This document shows positions 1-5,452 of a DNA stretch of 7,061 nt, piece by piece. The DNA is from Candidatus Rhabdochlamydia sp. Its GTDB lineage: Bacteria > Chlamydiota > Chlamydiia > Chlamydiales > Rhabdochlamydiaceae. Where the stretch lies: the NCBI GenBank assembly GCA_030043495.1, contig JASHXO010000167.1:1-7061 (forward strand), read 5' to 3'. The notes beneath the pieces are model-generated. The model did not search any database. It was not told where the DNA came from and was given only the letters and a program-made list of their open reading frames with translations. A program made the position numbers and the translations under genes. Within the stretch, counting starts at the first letter, position 1; each line of letters starts with the position of its first letter.

Positions 1-33
1 CAAACTGCAAAAATTAAGTTTACAGAGCACTAG
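1..33. repeat. 33-bp direct repeat, copy 1
   Basis: This stretch, beginning CAAACTGCAA and ending GAGCACTAG, is identical base for base to 3360-3392 in the same orientation. The match stops at base 34 (A here, T in the other copy). It begins at the first base of the window, so the true unit may extend further left. Neither copy lies in a gene. The CTAG at the inner end is a sequence some insertion sequences target or end with, so a terminal fragment of a mobile element is possible, but no transposase is present. Confidence 0.9.
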
Positions 34-170
34 ATTTACGACTCTTATTTAGCCATCTAACCCGTGCCAAGTCTCAAATTATTACCCAAATTTTCTTTTT
101 TTCAGTTTATCCTAAAATGGAATCTGGCATTACAACTTTGCCACTACACCCCTGGCCCCTGGGAATTTTT
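34..170. other. Non-coding spacer with no recognised feature
   Basis: This AT-rich stretch lies between the repeat and the tyrP promoter. No credible reading frame, RNA gene or strong hairpin was found on either strand. A short tandem CCCCTGG CCCCTGG around 149-163 precedes a run of T, but it does not form a convincing terminator. With the promoter and leader that follow, it fills the gene-free region before tyrP. Confidence 0.5.
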
Positions 171-199
171 TTGACATCATTTTCACTTTAGATTAAAAT
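171..199 (+). promoter_or_regulatory. Sigma-70-type promoter of tyrP
   Basis: TTGACA at 171-176 is a perfect -35 box. It is followed after exactly 17 bp by TAAAAT at 194-199, which differs from the consensus -10 at one position. Transcription would start near 206, giving a leader of about 147 nt before the tyrP start codon. It is the best-matched promoter in the window. Strong conformity suggests that control acts after initiation or through an unseen repressor. Confidence 0.75.
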
Positions 200-222
200 C
201 AGGTTTTAGATTTAAGAAAAAA

Positions 223-291
223 ATGCTTTATTATTTAAGTTATTTTCATTTTTCCCACTTCTCTCACCATCATAGCCTCTCAAGGGGCTAA
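223..291 (+). CDS. Putative aromatic-rich leader peptide upstream of tyrP
   Basis: A 21-codon frame opens with ATG at 223 and closes with TAA at 289-291, inside the transcribed leader of tyrP. Tyr is at positions 3, 4 and 7, Phe at 8, 10 and 13, and His at 9, 12, 15 and 16, so almost half the residues are aromatic or His. Its last six codons and stop lie in a stem-loop (273-290). Amino-acid-operon leader peptides are classically enriched in codons for the amino acid that controls the operon, and the downstream gene here is a tyrosine-type transporter. Against it: the start has only a weak purine stretch (AAGAAAAAAA) as ribosome site, AT-rich DNA yields Tyr and Phe codons by chance, and no clear competing antiterminator was found. 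Confidence 0.3.
   Translation: MLYYLSYFHFSHFSHHHSLSRG
273..290 (+). promoter_or_regulatory. Leader hairpin upstream of tyrP (possible attenuator)
   Basis: TAGCCTC (273-279) pairs with GGGGCTA (284-290) around a four-base TCAA loop, giving a seven-base-pair stem with one G-U pair. A T-rich but interrupted tract (ATCATATTTTCTTT) follows. The hairpin overlaps the end and stop codon of the putative leader peptide and lies about 60 nt before tyrP. It could be a weak intrinsic terminator or pause site. The broken T tract argues against an efficient terminator. Confidence 0.35.
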
Positions 292-352
292 TCATATTTT
301 CTTTCATACACATTTTCGATTCTAAAAAATAAACTTAAATGTTAGGTGTTTT

Positions 353-1564
353 ATGGAATTAGATCTTTTACAAGAGAGAAGGGTTTCTTTAAAAAAGGTG
401 ATTAGCGGAACTAGCCTGATCGCCGGTACGACAATCGGTGCTGGGATGCTGGGAATTCCACTTGTGACTTCCGAAGCAGGTTTTTTCCCCGCTTTTTGCT
501 CAACAGTGATCGTATGGGCCTTTATGGTCTTGACTGGTCTCCTTTACGTCGAGGTTGCCTTGTCGCTTCCTAAAGAGGCCAATATTTTTACCATGGCCGG
601 ACAATACTTAGGCATGCGAGGAAAGATCGCAGCCGGCGGAATGTTTCTTTTTCTTTATTACTGCTTGCTCGTCGCCTATATAGCAGGAGGGGCTCCGCTG
701 CTAGGCTTCATCTTTAAAACAGGATTAGGAATTGAACTCAGTGCAAATACCGTTCTCGTCCTCTTCGGATTATTGTTTGGAGGAGTCATTTGGCTGGGAG
801 CTAAAACCATTGATCGGGTCAATCTGATTTTATCGCTTGCGATGATTTCCACTTATATTGTTTTAGTTACCATAGGTTCCTCCGAAGTGGCAATTTCTAA
901 ATTGGCTGAAGCGAAATGGTCAAAGATCTGCATTGCATTGCCGGTGATGTTTTCTGCGTTTGGATATCACAATGTCGTCCCATCGCTTTGTACCTATTTG
1001 AACAGGGACCGCAAAAGTCTCAAATTGTCCATTCTTTGCGGGACAGGTATTGCTCTGATCGTCTATTTGGTATGGCAATGGTTGATCCTGGGATCTTTGC
1101 CGCAAGAAGCTATTCAAAAAGCATTCGCGGCAGGACAACCAGTGACAGTAGCTTTGCAAACTTTAACAGGGAAAAGTTCTTTATTTGCCATCGGCCAAGG
1201 ATTTGCTTTTTTTGCTTTAGTCACTTCATTTCTAGGAGTGGCATTTTCTGTAGTTGACTTCTTGAACGACGGGTTGAAATTGAAAAGCAAAAAACGTCCG
1301 CTCCTTGTCACGATGACTTTTCTTCCGCCAGCACTTTGCGCTTTTTTAAATCCTGCGATCTTTGAGACCGCATTGGGGGTTGCAGGCGGTTTTGGCGAGG
1401 CCTTTTTGAATGGACTGCTTCCAGTCGTCTTAGCTTGGAAATACCGCTCATTCTCTAAAGGCAATACGGATTCCGAACCTGTCTCGGGAAGAAAGCTATT
1501 GATCCTGCTATTAGGATTTGCTCTTTTTGTAATGGGATTAGAAACTTTTCTTCTGCTCAAATAA
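353..1564 (+). CDS. tyrP: Tyrosine-type aromatic amino acid permease (HAAAP family)
   Basis: An inner-membrane carrier of the hydroxy/aromatic amino acid permease family, which imports Tyr or related residues with protons. The 403 residues match the usual family length and form about 11 hydrophobic helices (roughly 17-37, 46-68, 92-114, 134-148, 156-174, 191-211, 227-247, 280-302, 317-337, 344-362, 382-402). The N-terminal GTSLIAGTTIGAGMLGIPL (19-37) is the family's glycine-rich, unwound first helix that binds substrate. FGYHNVVPSL (203-212) matches the conserved FG-H--PS segment. The ATG at 353 is preceded by AGGTG four bases upstream. The sequence style is close to chlamydial TyrP, which these bacteria use to take amino acids from the host. 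A strong promoter and a long leader lie upstream; no clear terminator follows. Family assignment is firm; Tyr rather than Trp or Phe as substrate is inferred. Confidence 0.9.
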   Translation: MELDLLQERRVSLKKVISGTSLIAGTTIGAGMLGIPLVTSEAGFFPAFCSTVIVWAFMVLTGLLYVEVALSLPKEANIFTMAGQYLGMRGKIAAGGMFLFLYYCLLVAYIAGGAPLLGFIFKTGLGIELSANTVLVLFGLLFGGVIWLGAKTIDRVNLILSLAMISTYIVLVTIGSSEVAISKLAEAKWSKICIALPVMFSAFGYHNVVPSLCTYLNRDRKSLKLSILCGTGIALIVYLVWQWLILGSLPQEAIQKAFAAGQPVTVALQTLTGKSSLFAIGQGFAFFALVTSFLGVAFSVVDFLNDGLKLKSKKRPLLVTMTFLPPALCAFLNPAIFETALGVAGGFGEAFLNGLLPVVLAWKYRSFSKGNTDSEPVSGRKLLILLLGFALFVMGLETFLLLK

Positions 1565-1666
1565 AATGAAATAGGATGCAGAAAAGATTTTTTTATTTAG
1601 TATAACATGAAAGAATATTCTCAATGCTACTTTTGGAGAAAACTTTTAGAAGATGTTTTTTCTCTC

Positions 1667-1695
1667 TTGATTCTTTTCTCTAGATTGGTCATCAT
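1667..1695 (+). promoter_or_regulatory. Possible promoter of the orphan protein gene
   Basis: TTGATT (1667-1672) and CATCAT (1690-1695) are separated by 17 bp and lie just upstream of the 1732 start. The -10 matches only four of six consensus bases. The 167-bp gap after tyrP shows no convincing terminator, so readthrough from tyrP is an alternative. Confidence 0.25.
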
Positions 1696-1731
1696 TTTTT
1701 CCTTTTTAAAGAGCAATAAATTGAGGTTTGT

Positions 1732-2439
1732 ATGCCGATTAATTTTGATCTAGGTTTTTCTCCCATTTTTAGGTCGAATTTTTCAGAAACTCCGCAAACG
1801 CCACCATCCAAAGGTATTTCTGGGACATCTTCATCAATCTCTTGGCGAATGGACGCCAATGCTTCCGAAGGAGGGATCTGTTCCTGGCTAACGAATCTTA
1901 TCCATCAGATTTGCCGGCTCTTCGGTTTGGCATCGTCGGAGACTTCGGAAACAAGCACCGTAGCTGAAACTCCTTTAGAAAAAAGAATCGTGCAAGGAAA
2001 ACAGATCCTCGACAATCATTTTCAACAGAATTTCATCATCCATGCAAATCCTCCCAACCATTCTGCAATCATTGTTGTGATGAAATACAATGGACATTAT
2101 CAAGTATCTTTTGGATTATCAGTGGTTCAGAAAAATGGGCTGGATGCCATCAAGGCGCAGCTGCAGCAACTACTCTCGGAACAAGAACAAAGACATAATA
2201 ACGATAGTAAACTTGAAATAGAGACTTTATACATCGAAAAGAACATCAGGGGTCACTTAACTCATTTTAATTTTACTCACGTCAATTCTTGGTTGAAATT
2301 TTCTGATGAAAGTAGAGGAGGGGGACCTGGTCAGGCCGCCAATCTTGGAAGAGCGGCCATTTACAACCAAATCCTCAGAGCAATTCCTCCAGGGGCTGAT
2401 CAACAAAGGGTCGTTAACTTCGTGATCAATCAGCTTTGA
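1732..2439 (+). CDS. Orphan hypothetical protein, possible secreted effector
   Basis: Not recognised. ATG at 1732 is preceded by GAGG with five-base spacing, a good start. The 235-residue product falls into parts. Residues 1-48 are rich in Ser, Thr and Pro and probably disordered. Residues 50-66 (CSWLTNLIHQICRLFGL) form a short amphipathic or membrane-active helix with two Cys. A Ser/Thr/Glu-rich linker covers 67-80. From 83 on it appears folded: a helix, beta strands around 111-132 (AIIVVMKYNGHYQVSFGLSVV), a Gln-rich helix at 137-155, then a Gly-rich turn (RGGGPGQAANLGRAAIYNQIL, 195-215) near the C terminus. No classical signal peptide is visible. A disordered polar N-terminus followed by an orphan domain is typical of type III effector candidates in chlamydiae, but that role is an inference. 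Its last 10 bp overlap the end of the convergent phosphorylase gene. Confidence 0.7.
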   Translation: MPINFDLGFSPIFRSNFSETPQTPPSKGISGTSSSISWRMDANASEGGICSWLTNLIHQICRLFGLASSETSETSTVAETPLEKRIVQGKQILDNHFQQNFIIHANPPNHSAIIVVMKYNGHYQVSFGLSVVQKNGLDAIKAQLQQLLSEQEQRHNNDSKLEIETLYIEKNIRGHLTHFNFTHVNSWLKFSDESRGGGPGQAANLGRAAIYNQILRAIPPGADQQRVVNFVINQL

Positions 2440-3194
2440 GAAGCCTCAAGAGCAATTTTCAAAAGGAAAGTAAGCCCCTGCTGCGGGCGATCATCTTCAA
2501 GATGGGGCTGCCAGACAAGGTTTGAGTGCGTATCACTGATCACAAACATCGCTCCAAGGTCGACTTGGTGAAAATGGGCCACAGCGAATAAAGCAGCCGC
2601 TTCCATTTCCACGGTTAAAACACCTTCCTTCTGAAAGAGCTGAACTTCTTCAGCAGTCTGTCGATAGAAGCTATCCGTTGTCCATGTGCTCCCAACGTGA
2701 TGGGGAATGTTGGCTTTTTTTAGCAAATTTTGAAGTTTATTCGTCATGCGGCGAGGGGCATGTATATATTTTGTGGGCGGCAGATAATGATGGGAAGTCC
2801 CTTCATCGCGAATGGCCTTTTCGCAAATGACGAGGTCGCCAACACCAATCTTGTTTTGAAGGCTGCCGGCAGTTCCAATAGAGATGAACTGCTGGACTCC
2901 CCAGGCGATAAATTCTTCCACCTTTGCTGCGACAACTGGTCCGCCGATGCCAAAATCGCCAATCGCCACATCGGAGTAATCTGTCAGATAAAAAAGCTTG
3001 GAAAAACAGCCATCGCATTGTCGATACGGCATTGTTTCTAAAGCTTGGTTCAGAAACCGTCCTTGATAACAAAAGATGACTGTTTTTGGGGCAGGAGAGC
3101 TGGGAAGGCGTCCATATTGACGCCGATGTTCCAATACTTTTGAAGGAGTGATCAGGGAAGAGAGCTCATATTTTTCGCCGAACTGGGGTAGCAT
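2430..3194 (-). CDS. Nucleoside phosphorylase (PNP/UDP family, uridine phosphorylase-like)
   Basis: A cytoplasmic enzyme of the purine/uridine phosphorylase fold, which cleaves the N-glycosidic bond of a nucleoside, usually with phosphate, for base and ribose salvage. From the ATG at 3194 it has 254 residues. Visible motifs are SIGTAGSL (105-112), STWTTDSFYR (169-178), VEMEAAA (195-201, the Met-Glu pair that contacts ribose) and SD at 220-221 (the Asp that usually contacts the base). A frame extension to a TTG at 3215 adds seven residues. I prefer the ATG because AAGGG lies nine bases ahead of it, while the TTG has AGGA only two bases away. Length fits single-domain phosphorylases, not the longer two-domain AMP nucleosidase of E. 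coli, though similar proteins are sometimes annotated as AMP nucleosidase. Substrate is unresolved between uridine, purine nucleosides and AMP. Confidence 0.85.
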   Translation of the reverse strand: MLPQFGEKYELSSLITPSKVLEHRRQYGRLPSSPAPKTVIFCYQGRFLNQALETMPYRQCDGCFSKLFYLTDYSDVAIGDFGIGGPVVAAKVEEFIAWGVQQFISIGTAGSLQNKIGVGDLVICEKAIRDEGTSHHYLPPTKYIHAPRRMTNKLQNLLKKANIPHHVGSTWTTDSFYRQTAEEVQLFQKEGVLTVEMEAAALFAVAHFHQVDLGAMFVISDTHSNLVWQPHLEDDRPQQGLTFLLKIALEASQS

Positions 3195-3203
3195 AGGTGA
3201 TAA

Positions 3204-3208
3204 CCCTT
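3204..3208 (-). promoter_or_regulatory. Ribosome binding site that decides the phosphorylase start
   Basis: AAGGG on the minus strand lies nine bases before the ATG at 3194. This supports that start over the upstream in-frame TTG at 3215, which would place this site inside the coding region. Confidence 0.6.
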
Positions 3209-3287
3209 TTTTCAATATCCTATCATTTTGAATCCATTTTTTCTCAAGCCCATTAGAGATGGCTTTTTAATGGATAAATTTTAAAGG

Positions 3288-3296
3288 ATTATATCA
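3288..3296 (-). promoter_or_regulatory. Extended -10 promoter of the nucleoside phosphorylase
   Basis: The minus strand reads TGATATAAT, a perfect TATAAT preceded by the TGn extension that lets sigma-70 holoenzyme work without a good -35. The region 16-18 bp upstream (TTTCTG or neighbours) matches the -35 consensus poorly, as expected for this class. The start would be near 3281, with an untranslated leader of about 86 nt. Confidence 0.55.
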
Positions 3297-3359
3297 AAAA
3301 ATTAACGAGTCAGAAAGATGTAAAAATCTTTTTAAGACAAAAGCCTTTCTACGTTAGCC

Positions 3360-3392
3360 CAAACTGCAAAAATTAAGTTTACAGAGCACTAG
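3360..3392. repeat. 33-bp direct repeat, copy 2
   Basis: Identical to bases 1-33 over all 33 positions, same orientation. It lies in the spacer between the divergent-side end of the phosphorylase promoter and the operon's 3' end. The palindromic hairpin at 3394 begins two bases after it. Copy 1 has no such hairpin, so the hairpin is not part of the shared unit. Confidence 0.9.
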
Positions 3393-3393
3393 T

Positions 3394-3427
3394 GAACCCA
3401 GGCCTTAAGGCCTGGGATTCCTTTTTT
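3394..3427 (+). terminator. GC-rich palindromic hairpin with T tract
   Basis: A perfect 20-bp palindrome at 3397-3416 (arms CCCAGGCCTT and AAGGCCTGGG) is extended by GAA/TTC outside one unpaired A at 3417. On the plus strand it is followed by CTTTTTT (3421-3427), the form of an intrinsic terminator. However, no plus-strand gene lies upstream. On the minus strand it starts 26 nt after the last stop of the sugar-oxidation operon, where a terminator is expected, but no T tract follows in that direction. It may still end or stabilise the operon mRNA, or terminate an unseen plus-strand transcript. Confidence 0.6.
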
Positions 3428-3445
3428 ACTAAAGAGGGATACAAT

Positions 3446-3874
3446 CTATTTGCGGGATCTCATCCAGTAGTAGGTGATGCCGAGAACAAATCCAAAGACA
3501 AGGTGACCGACAAGCATAGGAAGTGCGTGGGCAAATTTCCCTTCATTCCAAGAAATCGTCGTTCCTGCCAGCCAAGGGCAAAGGATTAAAGGGCCTATAA
3601 ACCACCAAATGATCCCATAAACGATTCCCCAAAGAGTGGAATTGTAAAAGGTCGTGCAGCCTTTGCAGAAGATGAGGGCGAAAATGATTCCGAGAATCCC
3701 ACAGAAAATTAAATGGACGATGAATCCTGAAAGTGGGTCGCTTAGGCCAAGCAGACAGCCAGCGCTAGACAGAGTGCCCATCCTCATCAATATAAATCCG
3801 AAGACGACGCCAGCGATAAGGCCGCCGATGATGCCGCTCCCTATGTTTTTTTTATTGATCACAGTTGATTTCAT
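3446..3874 (-). CDS. Four-helix membrane protein, last gene of the sugar-oxidation operon
   Basis: A 142-residue integral membrane protein with four likely helices (about 11-32, 47-69, 79-101, 117-137) and a short basic C-terminus (RSRK). Helix 1 is Gly-rich (GSGIIGGLIAGVVFGFILM). Each helix 2-4 carries a repeated small-residue pattern with His or Trp: IVHLIF, LWGIVYGIIWWFIGPLIL, LVGHLVFGFVLG. I do not recognise a named function; the style resembles uncharacterised bacterial membrane proteins of this size. ATG at 3874 has a very strong site (GAGGAGGG, five-base gap). It starts 27 nt after the GMC oxidoreductase stop, so it is almost surely cotranscribed. It might anchor the oxidoreductase or pass electrons or substrate at the membrane, but no heme-binding or quinone-binding motif is evident. 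Confidence 0.8.
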   Translation of the reverse strand: MKSTVINKKNIGSGIIGGLIAGVVFGFILMRMGTLSSAGCLLGLSDPLSGFIVHLIFCGILGIIFALIFCKGCTTFYNSTLWGIVYGIIWWFIGPLILCPWLAGTTISWNEGKFAHALPMLVGHLVFGFVLGITYYWMRSRK

Positions 3875-3880
3875 TTTTTC

Positions 3881-3886
3881 CCTCCT
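3881..3886 (-). promoter_or_regulatory. Strong Shine-Dalgarno site of the membrane protein
   Basis: The minus strand reads AGGAGG within GAGGAGGG, five to seven bases before the ATG at 3874. It is the strongest ribosome site in the window and suggests high translation of the last gene relative to its neighbours. Confidence 0.75.
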
Positions 3887-3901
3887 CAGGGTTTGTTTTG
3901 T

Positions 3902-5452
3902 TTATTTCATTCGTTCTAATAAATGGTCGCCGATTCGCAATGCATTAGCGATAATGGTCAGTGTGGGATTGACGGCAGAGCTTGAAACAAAAAACCCTCC
4001 GTCGACGACATAAAGATTGTCTAAATCATGGGCTTTGCAATTGAGATCGAGTGCAGATGTTTTGGGATCTTTTCCAAAACGCACGGTGCCATTTTGATGT
4101 CCGACGCCAGCAAGAGGAATCTTTTTACCGAAATAAGCGTTGCTATGAAAGAAACGATGGCGCACTCCGACATCGTTCAGAATCCTTTTAAGCTTTTGTT
4201 TCAAGCGGCAATGTCCTTCCGTGTTATTGTCTGTATAAGAGAGCTGAATATGGCCTTCTTTGGAGATGCAGATGCGGTTGTTGGGATCGGGAAGATCTTC
4301 GGTCGTCAACCAGAAATCGATGGAATGGTAGGCCATGTGGCGCAAGAGAGATTTTGGCACAGGAAGGGGCGAGTCGGCTTTGAACATATTCGCATCGGCT
4401 TTGCCGAGCATTTGAATGTGGCCTAGTGGAAAATCGAAGTCAGGAGCGTTATGGTAAAAATCATTGATCGCCATCGTTTTTTGAAAATGGGTCGGATTGG
4501 GTTCCGTAGTCAGAGCGATCATTGCTGAATTGTTATGGCACATGTAAAACCTGCCGACGCAGTCCGAGCTGTTCGCCAACCCATTGGGATGTTTTTGATT
4601 TGCTGAGCGGAGCAACAGGGCAGCTGAATTGATCGCTCCGCAAGCGACGACGACGATGCTTCCTTTGTAAACTTCAGAATGTCCATTGCGCTTGACAATG
4701 ACTTGTGAAACTTCTCTTCCCGATGCATTGGTCTCGAGGCGCTCGACATAAGCATCGGTGATCAAAGATACATTAGGCGATTTTAGCGCCTCGTTGACGC
4801 AGCAGATATGCGCATCCGCTTTTCCGTCGACAAGACAAGGGAAGCCATCGCAGGTATTGCACTTGATACAAGGACTATTTTTCCGGTTCTTTTCATCGAG
4901 AATAAGCCCTAGAGGCAATGGGAATGGATGGTATCCTTCTTTTTCAATGGCTTTTGTGAGGCGTTCGATCCGAGGCTCATGAGCGACTGCAGGATAAGGG
5001 AAAGGATTTTTAGAAGGAGGTTCGGTTGGATCAGTGTTGCGTTCGCCGTGCACATGGTAAAGTGTTTCGGCCAAGTAATAATAAGGTTCAAAATCCTGAT
5101 AACTGAGTGGCCAGGCAGGGGAAGTTCCACCGTAGTGTTTGACCTCTCCAAAGTCTGTTTCGCGCATTCGGAGCAATGCGGCGCCATAAAATTTCGTATT
5201 TCCGCCGACATAGTAGTGCGTTCCTGGAACAAATTCTTTACCATTTTTGTCAACCCATTTTTCTTTGATCGCATAACGGGAAGTGAGGAAAAGAGACTCG
5301 GAATCCCAGTTTTCTTTTTCGCGCGGTAAAAAAGGGCCGCGTTCGATCAATAAAATTTTCTTCCCCGATGAAGCCAGCTTATGAGTAAGCGTTCCCCCGC
5401 CGGCCCCAGTTCCGATGATAATGATGTCAAAATAATGTTGTGCTGACGTCAT
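3902..5452 (-). CDS. GMC-family FAD-dependent oxidoreductase
   Basis: A 516-residue flavoenzyme of the glucose-methanol-choline family, oxidising an alcohol or sugar hydroxyl with FAD. The N-terminal Rossmann motif is GTGAGGG (14-20), followed by the acidic end of strand 2 in LIERG (35-39). YVGGNTKFYG (81-90) is the flavin-contacting segment. The C-terminal catalytic pair fits His452 (GHQNGT) and Asn495 (AVNPTLT), followed by the final FAD-binding stretch. A Cys cluster CIKCNTCDGFPC (Cys195, 198, 201, 206) sits in the middle, as in a bacterial GMC subgroup. No signal peptide or Tat motif is seen, so it appears cytoplasmic. The ATG directly follows the TAA of the dehydrogenase gene, with GGGAGG four bases ahead. 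Placement after glucose dehydrogenase suggests a sugar or sugar-acid substrate, which the sequence does not fix. Confidence 0.9.
   Translation of the reverse strand: MTSAQHYFDIIIIGTGAGGGTLTHKLASSGKKILLIERGPFLPREKENWDSESLFLTSRYAIKEKWVDKNGKEFVPGTHYYVGGNTKFYGAALLRMRETDFGEVKHYGGTSPAWPLSYQDFEPYYYLAETLYHVHGERNTDPTEPPSKNPFPYPAVAHEPRIERLTKAIEKEGYHPFPLPLGLILDEKNRKNSPCIKCNTCDGFPCLVDGKADAHICCVNEALKSPNVSLITDAYVERLETNASGREVSQVIVKRNGHSEVYKGSIVVVACGAINSAALLLRSANQKHPNGLANSSDCVGRFYMCHNNSAMIALTTEPNPTHFQKTMAINDFYHNAPDFDFPLGHIQMLGKADANMFKADSPLPVPKSLLRHMAYHSIDFWLTTEDLPDPNNRICISKEGHIQLSYTDNNTEGHCRLKQKLKRILNDVGVRHRFFHSNAYFGKKIPLAGVGHQNGTVRFGKDPKTSALDLNCKAHDLDNLYVVDGGFFVSSSAVNPTLTIIANALRIGDHLLERMK

Noticed and set aside
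149..177. Tandem CCCCTGG followed by a T run, resembling a terminator
   Set aside because: The arms pair only over about three bases (CCC/GGG), and the T run is better explained as the start of the tyrP -35 region.
339..362. Seven-codon frame overlapping the tyrP start, containing a Trp codon
   Set aside because: Too short to judge, no ribosome site, and expected by chance in AT-rich DNA.
1114..1560. 148-codon open frame on the minus strand opposite tyrP
   Set aside because: It lies wholly within the well-supported permease gene, its product is a polar, Lys- and Pro-rich sequence with no recognisable motif, and no promoter or good ribosome site precedes it.
1637..1663. AGAAAAC/GTTTTTTCT stem after tyrP as a possible terminator
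   Set aside because: The pairing is almost all A-T, interrupted, and about 75 bases past the stop, so it is not convincing.
3295..3317. Partial echo of the 33-bp repeat (CAAAAAATTAA and CAGA)
   Set aside because: The similarity is limited to an A/T run and four further bases, so chance in AT-rich DNA explains it.
3313..3334. AAAGAT/ATCTTT hairpin with a T run upstream of the phosphorylase
   Set aside because: Only A-T rich pairing with a six-base loop; likely too weak to terminate and found within the promoter region.
3654..4013. 119-codon plus-strand frame across the membrane protein and the GMC gene end
   Set aside because: It crosses the junction of two supported minus-strand genes and encodes low-complexity Pro/Ile-rich sequence without homology that I recognise.
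4028..4426. 132-codon open frame on the plus strand opposite the GMC gene
   Set aside because: It is antisense to conserved FAD-enzyme sequence and has no family features or start signals; it is a shadow of the real gene.
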